Shown in pieces: positions 49,163 to 62,004 of a stretch of 64,000 nucleotides of DNA; the first letter of the stretch is position 1, and each line of letters starts with the position of its first letter. Origin of the DNA: Celerinatantimonas yamalensis. Its GTDB lineage: Bacteria > Pseudomonadota > Gammaproteobacteria > Enterobacterales > Celerinatantimonadaceae. The position numbers were made by a program, and so were the translations under genes. Location of the stretch: NCBI RefSeq assembly GCF_046054155.1, contig NZ_JBEQCT010000005.1, forward strand, positions 124,001 to 188,000. Direction: 5' to 3'. Under the pieces are notes generated by a model, which made no database searches, was not told the DNA's origin, and worked only from the letters and a program-made list of their open reading frames with translations.

Positions 49163-50671
49163 TTAAATATGGCCTAATGCCTCAACTTTTGCTTTCGGTG
49201 TTACTTTGACATTGGTCAGGGTTATTTCTCCTGAAACATCAATGATGTCACTGTGTTCAGTATTGTTGAATTCACACTGATTAAAGTGGATCTGATCGAG
49301 CACCGCGCCTTTGAATGAAACGATGAACATTACCCTTGGGCTGTTGTCACTGGTGATGCCACTGATGTTGACATTTTTAATCACTGGCATGAAATCACCG
49401 TGCGAGCCTTCGCCATAGAGTAGATCGATGGTCAGGAATGCTTCTTCAACGAAACCGACATGACTATTGCGTAGATAGATATTTTCAACATGCCCGCCTC
49501 GCATGGCATTGTCTTTAAAGCGTAACGCCCGTTGCAAGTGAGGACTGCTCATATCACAGTCATGGGCAAACACGTTGAAGATATGCCCCGAGCATTCACT
49601 GCCAAATACAATCCCACCATGGCCATCAAGCATTTTGCAGTGACGAATAATAATGTTTTGCGATGGCGTGTGAACTCGTCGGCCATCATGATTTTTCCCC
49701 GATTTAATCGCAATACAGTCATCGCCAGTATTAAATTGACACCCTTCAATGAGAACATCGCTACATGACTCGGGATCACAGCCATCATTATTGGGTCCAT
49801 ACGATTGAATAGTCACATCACGAATCGTCACATTTTTGCTCAACGTTGGATGAATTTCCCACATCGGCGAGTTTTTGATAGTGACGCCTTCAATCAGGAC
49901 GTTGTTGCAGCTGTGTGGCTCGATAAAACAAGGTCGCAAATAATGGCCTAAGCCAAACACGCGCTGCGATACCGGGACATTGTTATCCGCCATCTCGATC
50001 AGTTTGTTACTGTCAGGTGATTGTTGGTAGGGTTTGGGTTGGGTCGTATTTTTCCATGCCCACCAATTGGAGGTGCTGGCTTGTCCATCTAAAGTGCCTT
50101 TACCTGTCACCGCCACATCATGTTGTTGATATGCATAAATGAGCGGGGAATAGTTCATGCATTCCGTTCCTTCAAAACGGGTGAGTACTAGCGGATAATC
50201 TTTAGGATTTGTGGAAAACTTAATGATTGCTTGAGCGCTTAGGTGCAATTCAACCCTGCTTTGCAGATGAATCGCGCCACTATAAAACAGACCAGCTGGA
50301 ATAATGACCCGTCCCCCTCCCGCCTGATGGCAGTGCGAAATGGCATCATGAATGGCTTGCGTACAATCTTGGCCTGTTTTTGCGCCAAAATCGGTGATTT
50401 TAAATGTCCGATTAGCAAATATAGGTGCTTGAATGCGAGCGAGGATCTGCTGATAGAGTGTTTCATCCCAATGGCTTGCTGCTATGGGCACGTCAGATGA
50501 AGACGTTGTTCGTATCGATTTTTTGTCCGTTGATGCAAAGGCTAATTGTGCTGGCAACATAGAAGCAAGCGCCGCACCAGAGAGGCCAAGTAGGGTAGAC
50601 TTAAGCGCAAGACGGCGGCTGGGATTACTTAACGAGGGGCGCTTGTTAGGTAGTAAAGAACGACGACTCAT
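49163..50671 (-). CDS. GH28 family polygalacturonase-type enzyme with Tat signal
   Basis: Right-handed beta-helix hydrolase that cleaves pectic galacturonan or rhamnogalacturonan. The N-terminus has a twin-arginine motif SRRLALK at residues 18-24, a hydrophobic stretch and an AFA cleavage site near 47, so export should be by Tat. Catalytic GH28 elements are NNDGCD near 297, GDDC near 317, GHGG near 348 and RFK near 382. Length is 502 residues. Fine specificity (endo, exo, or rhamnogalacturonan) cannot be told. It stands alone, with a gap of 500 bases on its 5' side. Confidence 0.9.
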   Translation of the reverse strand: MSRRSLLPNKRPSLSNPSRRLALKSTLLGLSGAALASMLPAQLAFASTDKKSIRTTSSSDVPIAASHWDETLYQQILARIQAPIFANRTFKITDFGAKTGQDCTQAIHDAISHCHQAGGGRVIIPAGLFYSGAIHLQSRVELHLSAQAIIKFSTNPKDYPLVLTRFEGTECMNYSPLIYAYQQHDVAVTGKGTLDGQASTSNWWAWKNTTQPKPYQQSPDSNKLIEMADNNVPVSQRVFGLGHYLRPCFIEPHSCNNVLIEGVTIKNSPMWEIHPTLSKNVTIRDVTIQSYGPNNDGCDPESCSDVLIEGCQFNTGDDCIAIKSGKNHDGRRVHTPSQNIIIRHCKMLDGHGGIVFGSECSGHIFNVFAHDCDMSSPHLQRALRFKDNAMRGGHVENIYLRNSHVGFVEEAFLTIDLLYGEGSHGDFMPVIKNVNISGITSDNSPRVMFIVSFKGAVLDQIHFNQCEFNNTEHSDIIDVSGEITLTNVKVTPKAKVEALGHI

Positions 50672-51174
50672 AGAGAGTTCCCTATCTTTATTGAATAATT
50701 AAAGAGTTATATCCTTACTCAAAATGAAACACCGTTCCGTGATGTTATTTGCAAAATTGTTACAAATATGGCGAACTGGCTGCCGGTAACTCGTGCTTAT
50801 ATCTGCGCGTCAATTGGCATTGATATCTACTTGGGATTTGTTCGATGAGCGTCTGCGATCGAATAGGGAGATATGGGATGCGCAGTTATGTTATTTTTGG
50901 CACTTTACGTTATATCAGCGTTGCATCTAGAGTTGTCATTGATGGTTGCAACACGATGTGGCAAAGATGCCTTTGTACTCAAAATAGATACTTTTCGGGT
51001 TGTTTTTTTGCTCAAAAAACATGGGTCATCCAGGGAATAAATTCTTTATTGTGCTAGTTAACCATTTGAATCGTGCTCTATCCTGCGGAGATAAGCGGTC
51101 GTAAATGCGTGCTAATTTGGTGGGTGTTTCTGTTATCATAACCGCATCAATAGATTGTGTATTTAGGATTCAAT
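50672..51174. other. 500-base gap between the GH28 gene and mazG
   Basis: Divergent promoters for both genes should lie here. An open frame at 50845-51057 (70 codons) lacks a ribosome site and recognisable sequence, so I leave it out. No strong hairpin or regulator site was identified. Confidence 0.6.
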
Positions 51175-51975
51175 ATGTCTGCTTTTGTACCGCCTTATTC
51201 ATTGGATACGCTGCTGGCTATTATGGAAAGATTACGCGATCCCGAACAAGGATGCCCTTGGGATCAGCGGCAAACGTTTGATAGTGTTGTGCCACATTCA
51301 ATCGAAGAAGTCTACGAGGTCGCGGAGGCGATTCGACAACAGAATTTCTCTGAACTTCGGCTGGAATTGGGGGATCTACTCTTCCAAGTCGTTTTTTATG
51401 CGCAGCTAGCTAAAGAACAGCAGTATTTCGATTTAAACGGCGTTATTGATGGCGTATGTGAAAAATTAATTCGCCGCCACCCTCATGTGTTTGGTGAGTG
51501 TGAATTTGCCAATGAAGCGCAAATCAATACCAATTGGGAAAGGGAAAAAGCCAAAGAACGCGAGCAAAAATCGGCGCAAAGTGTGCTGGATGATGTGCCC
51601 TTAGCCTTGCCCGCGTTGAGCCGTGCGCAAAAGCTACAAAAGCGTGCAGCGAATATTGGTTTTGACTGGCCAGACGCTGAGATGGTCAGTGATAAGGTTG
51701 CCGAAGAACTTGACGAAGTCAGAGCCGAGCAGCAAAGCAAAAACCAAGAGGCGTTGGCCGAGGAAATCGGCGATTTGATGTTTGCATGTGTTAATTTAGC
51801 TCGTAAACATCACTTTGATAGTGAAACGTTACTGCGCCGTGCTAATGACAAATTTGAACGACGTTTTCGCCAAGTTGAAGCGAAAGCCAAAGCCAGTAAT
51901 AAATCAATAGATGAGCACACCCTTGATGAGCTAGAAGACTATTGGCAGCAAGTAAAATGCACCGAAAAAAACTAA
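51175..51975 (+). CDS. mazG: Nucleoside triphosphate pyrophosphohydrolase MazG
   Basis: House-cleaning enzyme that hydrolyses (d)NTPs and affects ppGpp levels. Two MazG folds: the first has CPWDQRQTFDSV, SIEEVYEVAEAI and ELGDLLFQVVF; the second has EELDEVRAEQ and EEIGDLMFACVNLARKH, carrying the ExxE metal ligands. Length is 266 residues from ATG 51175, which has AGGA upstream; the frame from 51157 is unlikely. Terminator follows. Confidence 0.96.
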   Translation: MSAFVPPYSLDTLLAIMERLRDPEQGCPWDQRQTFDSVVPHSIEEVYEVAEAIRQQNFSELRLELGDLLFQVVFYAQLAKEQQYFDLNGVIDGVCEKLIRRHPHVFGECEFANEAQINTNWEREKAKEREQKSAQSVLDDVPLALPALSRAQKLQKRAANIGFDWPDAEMVSDKVAEELDEVRAEQQSKNQEALAEEIGDLMFACVNLARKHHFDSETLLRRANDKFERRFRQVEAKAKASNKSIDEHTLDELEDYWQQVKCTEKN

Positions 51976-52001
51976 CGGTGCATTTTGTGTATCGCTCGAT
52001 T

Positions 52002-52028
52002 TAACGCCGCTAAAGCCAAGCGGCGTTA
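52002..52028. terminator. Bidirectional terminator between mazG and acs
   Basis: A perfect 10-bp stem, TAACGCCGCT with AGCGGCGTTA, and a 7-base loop, followed by ATTTTAAG on the + strand; convergent genes flank it. Confidence 0.85.
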
Positions 52029-52031
52029 ATT

Positions 52032-53948
52032 TTAAGAGCGTTTTACCTCAACCAGTGCCCCTTGAATGATCTCGTCGATCACCTGTTCATCGAGTAGGGT
52101 GGATGTATCGCCAAGGCTGGATGCATCGCCTTCAGCGATTTTGCGCAAGATCCGGCGCATAATTTTTCCACTGCGGGTTTTCGGCAGGTTTGAAACAATT
52201 TGAATGTAATCAGGTTTGGCAATAGGCCCAATTCGTTTGTTCACCCCTTGTTTAATACTTAATTTAACGCCTTCTTCACCGCCAGTAGAGGTTTGCGGGC
52301 AGACGACAAAGGCATAAATACCTTGCCCTTTAATGGCATGTGGACAGCCTACCACCGCCGACTCGTTGACTAATGGATGCTCGTTGATCGCATTTTCTAT
52401 TTCTGCAGTGCCAAGGCGGTGCCCCGATACGTTAATAACATCATCGACACGTCCAAGAATGCGGTAATAGCCATCTTCATCACGGCGAACACCATCACCG
52501 GCAAAATAGACATTTTCATAATTGGCAAAATAGGTCTGTCGAAAACGTTCGTGATCACGCCAGATGGTGCGTGCCATACCAGGCCAAGGGTAGCGAATAC
52601 ATAGATTTCCCTCGACTGAATTACCTGTTTGCTCAACGCCGTCATTGTCAATAATGACTGGTTGGATCCCAGGCAAGGGCAGCGTCGCAAATGAGGGCTT
52701 GGTTGGTGTTACCCCGGCTATAGGCGAAATCATCACGCCGCCTGTTTCAGTTTGCCACCACGTATCAACGACCGGACACTGACTTTGTCCCACGTGGTCA
52801 TGTACCCAATGCCAAGCATCTTCGTTAATTGGCTCGCCAACGGTGCCAATCACTTTCAGTGAATCAAGGTCTTTATCCAATAGATACTCATTTCCCATGG
52901 AGAGTAATGAGCGAATAATTGTTGGTGCAGTATAGAACTGATTGACTTGATATTTAGCGATAATATCCCACATTCTTCCTGCATCTGGCCAAGTTGGAAC
53001 CCCCTCATACATGACTATTTTGGCACCGTTAAGCAGGGGACCATAGACGAGGTAGGTATGGCCGGTAATCCAACCGATATCAGCCGTGCAAAAATATACA
53101 TCGCCATTATTATATTGAAAGACATTGCGGAAAGTGTAAGCGCTATAGACCATATAGCCGCCTGAGCTGTGGACAATCCCTTTGGGTTGTCCTGTCGACC
53201 CCGAAGTGTAGAGAATAAAAAGTGGATCCTCACTATCCATTTCAGTCGCCACACAGTCATCACTGGCATTGCTAATGAACTCTTGCCAAAAAACATCTCG
53301 ACCGGGTGTCATCGACACGTCCACATAAGCGCGTTGATAGACCACCACTCGCTCGACCCCTTGGCATTGGCTTAACGCTTCGTCGACAACGGTTTTCAAA
53401 GGCGTGACTTTATTGCCCCGATACCCTTGATCAGCGGTAAGCACTAATCGGGCCTCGGCATTGGTGATGCGATCAGCGAGTGCCTGTGCTGAGAATCCAG
53501 CAAACACCACCGAATGGATGGCACCGATGCGGGCACAGGCTAACAGTGCAATGGTTAACTCTGGAACCATTGGCATATAGATGATCACGGTATCACCTTT
53601 GCTGATCCCCTCTCTTTTTAGGCTGTTGGCCATCTGATTGACTGCGTGAAATAACTCTTGGTAGGTATATTGGCGCGGTGCGTCGTTGGGATCATTAGGT
53701 TCCCAAAAAATAGCGGTTTGATCGCCGTGGGTATAAAGATTTTTTTCAAAAATATTTTCAGTGATATTGAGCTTTCCGCCATCAAACCAGCGAATTGATG
53801 GTGTTTTAAATTCCCACTGGACAACATGTTGCCAGCGTTTTCGCCAAAAAAAGAATTCTGCTTGCTGTGCCCAAAAACTTTCGGGGTCCAGAGTGCTTTT
53901 TTGATATTCGTGAAAATATCCCCCTAATGTATTGATTTTATTTATCAT
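52032..53948 (-). CDS. acs: Acetyl-coenzyme A synthetase (AMP-forming)
   Basis: Activates acetate to acetyl-CoA. AMP-binding motif YTSGSTGQPKG near residue 245, WWQTETGG near 392, and the C-terminal PKTRSGKIMRR near 595 with the lysine that is acetylated in relatives. From ATG 53948 the length is 638 residues, and the sequence then begins like other family members; 20 extra residues in the longer frame are hydrophobic and unlikely. Its upstream region includes a CRP-like half match (TGTGA-N6-TCGGA at 54141), too weak to call. It might also act on propionate. Confidence 0.93.
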   Translation of the reverse strand: MINKINTLGGYFHEYQKSTLDPESFWAQQAEFFFWRKRWQHVVQWEFKTPSIRWFDGGKLNITENIFEKNLYTHGDQTAIFWEPNDPNDAPRQYTYQELFHAVNQMANSLKREGISKGDTVIIYMPMVPELTIALLACARIGAIHSVVFAGFSAQALADRITNAEARLVLTADQGYRGNKVTPLKTVVDEALSQCQGVERVVVYQRAYVDVSMTPGRDVFWQEFISNASDDCVATEMDSEDPLFILYTSGSTGQPKGIVHSSGGYMVYSAYTFRNVFQYNNGDVYFCTADIGWITGHTYLVYGPLLNGAKIVMYEGVPTWPDAGRMWDIIAKYQVNQFYTAPTIIRSLLSMGNEYLLDKDLDSLKVIGTVGEPINEDAWHWVHDHVGQSQCPVVDTWWQTETGGVMISPIAGVTPTKPSFATLPLPGIQPVIIDNDGVEQTGNSVEGNLCIRYPWPGMARTIWRDHERFRQTYFANYENVYFAGDGVRRDEDGYYRILGRVDDVINVSGHRLGTAEIENAINEHPLVNESAVVGCPHAIKGQGIYAFVVCPQTSTGGEEGVKLSIKQGVNKRIGPIAKPDYIQIVSNLPKTRSGKIMRRILRKIAEGDASSLGDTSTLLDEQVIDEIIQGALVEVKRS

Positions 53949-54322
53949 TTTTAAAATTACCCATATCCACCTTAGTATGAGTAACGATAGATGGATTGGT
54001 GTTAACAATCAAATAACATTATTAATTACGATATTTTATTACGAAATTCTCATCCATTTGATTTATATGAAAATATTGACAAATTATGTGTAATTTTAGT
54101 GAATTGGTTTGACCAAAAAGCCAGCAGTTTATTTGTGAAATGTGATAGTTATCGGAAATTTATCAAGAAAACAGGCGAGTAAACGTGAAAGTATTGCAGA
54201 ATTTTGTGAAATAAAATTACAAAAATTGATTTGTAACAAGACAATGGCATAATCACACTGCTATATTGCCAGCGAATCAAAAATGGATAGAGGCAAAACC
54301 CGTTGGATGTGGATGGTATGAA
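53949..54322. other. AT-rich gap upstream of acs
   Basis: No gene. It should hold the acs promoter (leftward) and possibly upstream promoters of pyrG; a TTGATT-16-CATAAT pair at 54226-54253 is a second candidate for pyrG. Confidence 0.5.
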
Positions 54323-56048
<1,726 letters not shown>

Positions 56049-56095
56049 ATGTAATATAAATTTGAAATTCGTATCTATAACTAGAGGAAATATAA

Positions 56096-57394
<1,299 letters not shown>

Positions 57395-57436
57395 TTATGT
57401 CACCGTTTATGCGGTGATTACTGATTGTTGATGATC

Positions 57437-57470
57437 AAAAGCCTAGTTTACTCATGTAAGCTAGGCTTTT
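57437..57470 (+). terminator. Rho-independent terminator of eno
   Basis: AAAAGCCTAG and CTAGGCTTTT enclose a further TTAC/GTAA pairing around a TCAT tetraloop, making a hairpin of about 15 pairs ending in T residues. Confidence 0.9.
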
Positions 57471-57548
57471 CTATTTTGTCTATCATTGATTAGGGTGGTG
57501 TATTCATCTTGAATGTGGGATGATCAGCAGCAGTTGTGAGGAGGCTTC

Positions 57549-57839
57549 ATGCGATTGTTAACCTTGATGTTATCGGCCTTATTGCTATTGCTGCAATATG
57601 ACCTTTGGTTTGGAAAGAACTCGCTGACTGATTATTTTCAGGCAAAACATGAAGTGGCCGAACGAATGCAAGATAATCAGCAGCTCATACAGCGTAATAA
57701 GGTACTCAAAGCCGAGATCGATGACCTGCGTACTGGGGATGCGGCAGTTGAAGAGCATGCGCGCAATGAGCTGGGCATGATCCGTCAAAATGAGACTTTT
57801 TATCGATTTATCCAAACCCCAGCTAATAAAAATGATTAA
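57549..57839 (+). CDS. ftsB: Cell division protein FtsB
   Basis: Bitopic divisome protein that joins FtsL and FtsQ. Membrane segment at residues 3-20 (LLTLMLSALLLLLQYDLWFG), then a heptad-rich coiled coil over about 30-65 and a short C-terminal tail with ELGMI. Length is 96 residues, near the E. coli 103. GAGGAGG precedes the ATG. Overlaps ispD by 8 bases. Confidence 0.95.
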   Translation: MRLLTLMLSALLLLLQYDLWFGKNSLTDYFQAKHEVAERMQDNQQLIQRNKVLKAEIDDLRTGDAAVEEHARNELGMIRQNETFYRFIQTPANKND

Positions 57840-58518
57840 ACAAAGATTTTCAGCAGTTATTCCTGCAGCTGGGATCGGTCAGCGTATGGCAGCCGATTCC
57901 CCAAAACAGTATTTGCCAATTAACGGCAAAGCCATCTTAAGCTATAGTGTTGAGCTTTTTTTAGATGAACCGTCCATCGCTCAAGTGGTGATTGCGTTAC
58001 ATCCGGATGATCACTGGTTTAATCAACTCGCTATTTCTAAGCATCCTAAAGTCACCACTGTCATCGGTGGCGCTGAGCGTGTTGATTCGGTGTTAGCGGC
58101 TCTTGCACAACTCTCTGATGACGATTGGGTTTTAGTGCATGACGCGGCCAGACCTTGTTTAACGCCAACTGATCTGCATAAGTTACTCACATTAGCCCAG
58201 AAGGGCGAGAGTGCGATTCTAGCTTGTCCTGTACGCGATACCATGAAATGGGCAGGTGCGACGGGACTGATTGAGCACACGGTTGATCGGCGGGCACTTT
58301 GGCATGCGATGACACCGCAAAGTTTTAACTGCGGGCTATTGCGTCAGGTTCTTAAAGATGCGGTTAATGCAAACGTGCATGTGACTGATGAAGCTTCTGC
58401 GATGGAGTGGGCAGGATTTGCAGTTCGCTTAGTGCGTGGGCGTTATGATAATCTCAAAGTGACACATCCTGAGGATCTTCCATTGGCTGAATTTTTAATC
58501 GCAAGGCAGACGAGGTAA
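57832..58518 (+). CDS. ispD: 2-C-methyl-D-erythritol 4-phosphate cytidylyltransferase
   Basis: Third step of the MEP isoprenoid pathway: CTP + MEP gives CDP-methylerythritol. Nucleotide loop AVIPAAGIGQRM near residues 8-19 and PKQYLPI near 24-30, then VHDAARPC near 101. Length is 228 residues from ATG 57832 in the ftsB end; the frame from 57790 is not used. ispF follows 3 bases later. Confidence 0.96.
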   Translation: MIKQRFSAVIPAAGIGQRMAADSPKQYLPINGKAILSYSVELFLDEPSIAQVVIALHPDDHWFNQLAISKHPKVTTVIGGAERVDSVLAALAQLSDDDWVLVHDAARPCLTPTDLHKLLTLAQKGESAILACPVRDTMKWAGATGLIEHTVDRRALWHAMTPQSFNCGLLRQVLKDAVNANVHVTDEASAMEWAGFAVRLVRGRYDNLKVTHPEDLPLAEFLIARQTR

Positions 58519-58521
58519 TAG

Positions 58522-59001
58522 ATGATCCGTATTGGTCATGGTTATGATGTACATCGTTTTGGTGGCACTGGGCCCTTGACGGTTGCCGGAGTGAAAGTTC
58601 CTTTTGAGCAAGGGTTCATTGCCCATTCAGATGGTGATGTGGCACTACATGCTATTTGTGATGCGTTACTTGGTGCACTTGCTTTAGGCGATATTGGGCA
58701 TCACTTTCCCGATGATGATCCTGCTTATGCGGGCATTGATAGTCGTCAATTATTGCGCCATGTCTATGCAGATGTTCGTCAACGCGGTTTTCAATTGGTT
58801 AATCTTGATCTGACGATCATCGCCCAAGCGCCTAAAATGGCACCCCATATTTTGCTGATGCGTGAGCAAATTGCTGAATGCCTAGCTTGTCAGCTTGATC
58901 AAGTGAATGTTAAAGCGACAACGACCGAACAGCTTGGATTTACCGGACGTAAAGAAGGTATTGCTAGCCATTGTGTCGTCTTGGTGAGTCGCGATGTATA
59001 A
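58522..59001 (+). CDS. ispF: 2-C-methyl-D-erythritol 2,4-cyclodiphosphate synthase
   Basis: Fifth MEP-pathway enzyme. Metal site [10 protein letters not shown] near residues 5-14, substrate motif [19 protein letters not shown] near 35-53, and the C-terminal [13 protein letters not shown]. Length is 159 residues. Overlaps truD by 8 bases. Confidence 0.97.
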   Translation: MIRIGHGYDVHRFGGTGPLTVAGVKVPFEQGFIAHSDGDVALHAICDALLGALALGDIGHHFPDDDPAYAGIDSRQLLRHVYADVRQRGFQLVNLDLTIIAQAPKMAPHILLMREQIAECLACQLDQVNVKATTTEQLGFTGRKEGIASHCVVLVSRDV

Positions 59002-60010
59002 TGAACTTGCTTGGTTGCATGGTCAACCGACCGTCAATTGCCTATTTAAACAGCAATTAGATGATTTTCAAGTTACCGAAATACTTCCCTTTAGCGCCGA
59101 TGGCCATGGGGAACATGTATTGGTTGAAATAGAGAAAAGCGGTGAGAATACTCAATGGGCCGCCGCTCAGCTGGCTAGATGTTTAAATGTATCAGTCAAA
59201 CAGGTGAGCTATGCCGGCCTCAAAGATCGCCAAGGTATCACTCGGCAATGGTTTAGCGTTCAACTCCCCTTTTCAAAATCACTTAATTGGCAGAAGTTAC
59301 CTGCTTCGTTGCGCGTTCTCCAAGCGCATCGTCACTCCAAAAAATTGCGCCGTGGTGCACTGTCGGGCAATCAGTTTAACATCTGTTTGCGACAGATCAG
59401 TGATAAAGATGAGGCACAGCGGCGTTTAGCATTGATTCGCCAGTTTGGTGTTCCTAACTATTTTGGTGCGCAGCGCTTTGGGCATGAAGGGAATAATCTG
59501 CTTAAGGCGCAGCAGATGTTTGCTGGTAAACGTATTCAAGATCGTGAAAAACGTGGGCTTTACTTGTCTGCGGCCCGAAGTTTGCTGTTTAATCAAACGG
59601 TCAGTGGGCGTATTGATGCAGGATTAGATAAACAACTTATTGTTGGCGATTGCCTAATGCTCGCAGGCAGCCGTTCTTTTTTTGTTGCTGAAACCATCAC
59701 CGAGGAGCTAAATGAACGATTAGCCAATGGTGACATCCAATTGTCAGGGCCGCTGGTTGGGGATGCTCAATTACCGAGTCAAGCCGCAGCACTGGCTTTT
59801 GAAAGTGAACAATTAAGTGCTTATCAAAGTTGGTGGCAAGGGTTGGCTAAGGCAGGGCTTCGTCAAGAACGCCGACCTTTATTGGTTCGCCCTGAGCAGT
59901 TTTCTTGGCAGTGGTTAGATGATTGCACGTTGCAGTTGAGTTTTATATTGCCTTCTGGGTGTTATGCAACGAGTGTGATTAGAGAGCTTGCAAATATTCA
60001 ATCTATTTGA
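58994..60010 (+). CDS. truD: tRNA pseudouridine synthase D
   Basis: Makes pseudouridine 13 in tRNA-Glu. The catalytic Asp lies in AGLKDRQG near residue 80; the thumb and TruD domain follow, with RFGHEGNN near 160. Length is 338 residues. Its ATG lies inside the ispF end, and surE starts 9 bases after its stop. Confidence 0.96.
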   Translation: MYNELAWLHGQPTVNCLFKQQLDDFQVTEILPFSADGHGEHVLVEIEKSGENTQWAAAQLARCLNVSVKQVSYAGLKDRQGITRQWFSVQLPFSKSLNWQKLPASLRVLQAHRHSKKLRRGALSGNQFNICLRQISDKDEAQRRLALIRQFGVPNYFGAQRFGHEGNNLLKAQQMFAGKRIQDREKRGLYLSAARSLLFNQTVSGRIDAGLDKQLIVGDCLMLAGSRSFFVAETITEELNERLANGDIQLSGPLVGDAQLPSQAAALAFESEQLSAYQSWWQGLAKAGLRQERRPLLVRPEQFSWQWLDDCTLQLSFILPSGCYATSVIRELANIQSI

Positions 60011-60019
60011 AGGAACAGC

Positions 60020-60772
60020 ATGAAAATATTGGTAAGTAATGATGATGGCGTTCATGCTCCGGGTCTTCGAGCATTGAGCGATGCATTATCTGAAATTGCT
60101 CAAGTGACCACCATTGCACCTGATCGTAATTGTAGTGGCGCGAGTAATTCATTAACGTTAGAGCATCCGTTACGTGTACAGAAGCTAGAAAATGGTTACT
60201 TTTCAGTGAATGGTACTCCAACTGATTGCGTTCATTTAGCTATTAATGCACTGCTTTCTGAGCAACCCCATTTAGTGGTGAGTGGGATTAACCGCGGCGC
60301 TAACTTAGGTGATGATGTACTTTATTCAGGCACCGTTGCCGCCGCAACAGAAGGACGGATGATGGGCTTGCCGGCGATTGCAATTTCGCTTGATAGCGCA
60401 AAACCGGTGCATTATCAAACTGCCGCGCAAGTAGCATTAAAGCTGGTGCAACATGTGATGGAACATGATTTGGCTGCAGGGACTATTCTTAATGTTAATG
60501 TGCCAGATTGCCCTTATGAAGACCTTAAAGGGATACGGGTAACCCGTTTAGGCAATCGTCATCATGCTGAACCGGTTATCGTTGATGAAGACCCGCGAGG
60601 GCAGGCGATCTATTGGATCGGTCCTCCGGGTGAATTGGCTGATGCCGGACCGGGCACTGACTTTGATGCGATTGAGCGTGGATTTGTTTCTGTCACGCCA
60701 TTGAGCATTGACATGACTGCTCGGCAACAACTCACACCAGTGAAAGAATGGGTTCACCAGTTGGAGATATAA
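60020..60772 (+). CDS. surE: 5'-nucleotidase SurE
   Basis: Survival-phase phosphatase of nucleoside monophosphates. The metal-binding NDDG starts at residue 7 ([15 protein letters not shown]), and [12 protein letters not shown] near 92-103 completes the site. Length is 250 residues. Pcm follows 5 bases later, the widely conserved surE-pcm pair. Confidence 0.97.
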   Translation: MKILVSNDDGVHAPGLRALSDALSEIAQVTTIAPDRNCSGASNSLTLEHPLRVQKLENGYFSVNGTPTDCVHLAINALLSEQPHLVVSGINRGANLGDDVLYSGTVAAATEGRMMGLPAIAISLDSAKPVHYQTAAQVALKLVQHVMEHDLAAGTILNVNVPDCPYEDLKGIRVTRLGNRHHAEPVIVDEDPRGQAIYWIGPPGELADAGPGTDFDAIERGFVSVTPLSIDMTARQQLTPVKEWVHQLEI

Positions 60773-60777
60773 ACGTT

Positions 60778-61413
60778 ATGCAGTTAGGGAGAACGCCGCA
60801 GAGTATCTATCTGTGTCAGCAACTGCGGGAACAGGGAATTTGTGATGAAAAAGTCCTTGATGCGATTGCCAATATTCCAAGGCAGCTATTTGTCGATGAG
60901 GCATTAGCTCATCAGGCATGGGATAACGCCGCACTGCCCATTGGCCAAGGACAAACCTTATCACAGCCTTACATTGTGGCTCGGATGACGGAGCTACTGA
61001 TGCAGGCAAATATTAAACGAGTTTTAGAAATTGGCACGGGTTCTGGTTTTCAAACGGCTGTTTTAGCACAGCTATTTGATGAAGTGTATTCAGTTGAGCG
61101 GATCAAAGTATTGCAGTTTCAAGCCAAACGGCGTTTGAAAAATCTTGATCTGCATAATGTGTTTACTAAACATGGTGACGGTTGGCTAGGATGGCCCACG
61201 AAGGCACCATTTGATGCTGTGATTGTTACTGCGGCAGCGGCCTTGTTACCTGAGCAACTTGTCGAGCAGATGCGCGATGGTGGCTTGCTGGTGATTCCGT
61301 TAGGCAGTGAGCAACAATCATTGTTTAAAATTGAGCGTCACGGCCATAGCGTTACACAGACTTATATAGAGCCGGTACGTTTTGTTCCTTTGGTAAATGG
61401 TGAACTTGCTTGA
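60778..61413 (+). CDS. pcm: Protein-L-isoaspartate O-methyltransferase
   Basis: Repairs isoaspartyl damage in proteins using S-adenosylmethionine. SAM-binding motif [15 protein letters not shown] near residues 82-96; [13 protein letters not shown] near 62-74. Length is 211 residues from ATG 60778, with TTGGAG 11 bases upstream; the frame from 60748 is within surE. Overlaps the next TTG start by 4 bases. Confidence 0.96.
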   Translation: MQLGRTPQSIYLCQQLREQGICDEKVLDAIANIPRQLFVDEALAHQAWDNAALPIGQGQTLSQPYIVARMTELLMQANIKRVLEIGTGSGFQTAVLAQLFDEVYSVERIKVLQFQAKRRLKNLDLHNVFTKHGDGWLGWPTKAPFDAVIVTAAAALLPEQLVEQMRDGGLLVIPLGSEQQSLFKIERHGHSVTQTYIEPVRFVPLVNGELA

Positions 61414-61988
61414 AAATTTTTACAGCTCTATATGATTGGTCGCTGCGTTGGTCGCAGAAGAAAAATGCGCCGTTTTATTTGGCTGCAATGAGTTTTATTG
61501 AGTCTATTTTTTGGCCTATTCCAGTGGATGTAATGCTTGCCCCAATGGCGCTTACTCAGCCTAAACGCGCATGGCAGTTTGCACTAATTGCCACTTTCTT
61601 TTCAGTGATTGGCGCTGTGGTTGGTTACTATTTAGGCCGTTATTTTTATGATTTATTAGAACCCGTGATTCAAGCTGTTGGGTATCAGCATGAAATGCAG
61701 TTAGTCGAACATTGGTTTACCCGTTGGGGAGTGTGGATCGTGTTTATCGCTGGTTTTTCACCTATTCCTTATAAGGTTTTTACGATTAGTGCTGGGCTCT
61801 TGCAGATGCTATTTTGGCCTTTTATTCTGGCTTCTTTGATTGGACGAGGAATGCGTTTTTTCCTTGTTGCGGGTTTAATGAAGTGGGGGGGAAAGCGGAT
61901 GGAAGAAAAACTGCGTCATTATATCGATTGGTTGGGGTGGCTCGTTGTTGCGGCGGTGGCTATCGCAGTCGTAGTCTATTACTACTAA
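61410..61988 (+). CDS. yqaA: DedA-family membrane protein YqaA
   Basis: 192-residue SNARE-associated/DedA protein with four or five membrane segments and conserved PIP (WPIPVDV, SPIPYKV) and GRFFGD-like positions; it probably helps membrane lipid or proton homeostasis. The start is a TTG overlapping the pcm stop (TTGA). nlpD begins 16 bases after its stop. Confidence 0.9.
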   Translation: MKIFTALYDWSLRWSQKKNAPFYLAAMSFIESIFWPIPVDVMLAPMALTQPKRAWQFALIATFFSVIGAVVGYYLGRYFYDLLEPVIQAVGYQHEMQLVEHWFTRWGVWIVFIAGFSPIPYKVFTISAGLLQMLFWPFILASLIGRGMRFFLVAGLMKWGGKRMEEKLRHYIDWLGWLVVAAVAIAVVVYYY

Positions 61989-62004
61989 ACGGGCATTATT
62001 GTTG

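Noticed and set aside
50845..51057. A 70-codon open frame between the GH28 gene and mazG
   Set aside because: No ribosome site, no recognisable sequence, atypical composition.
54141..54156. A CRP site upstream of acs
   Set aside because: Only the left half-site fits; the right half matches 3 of 5 bases.
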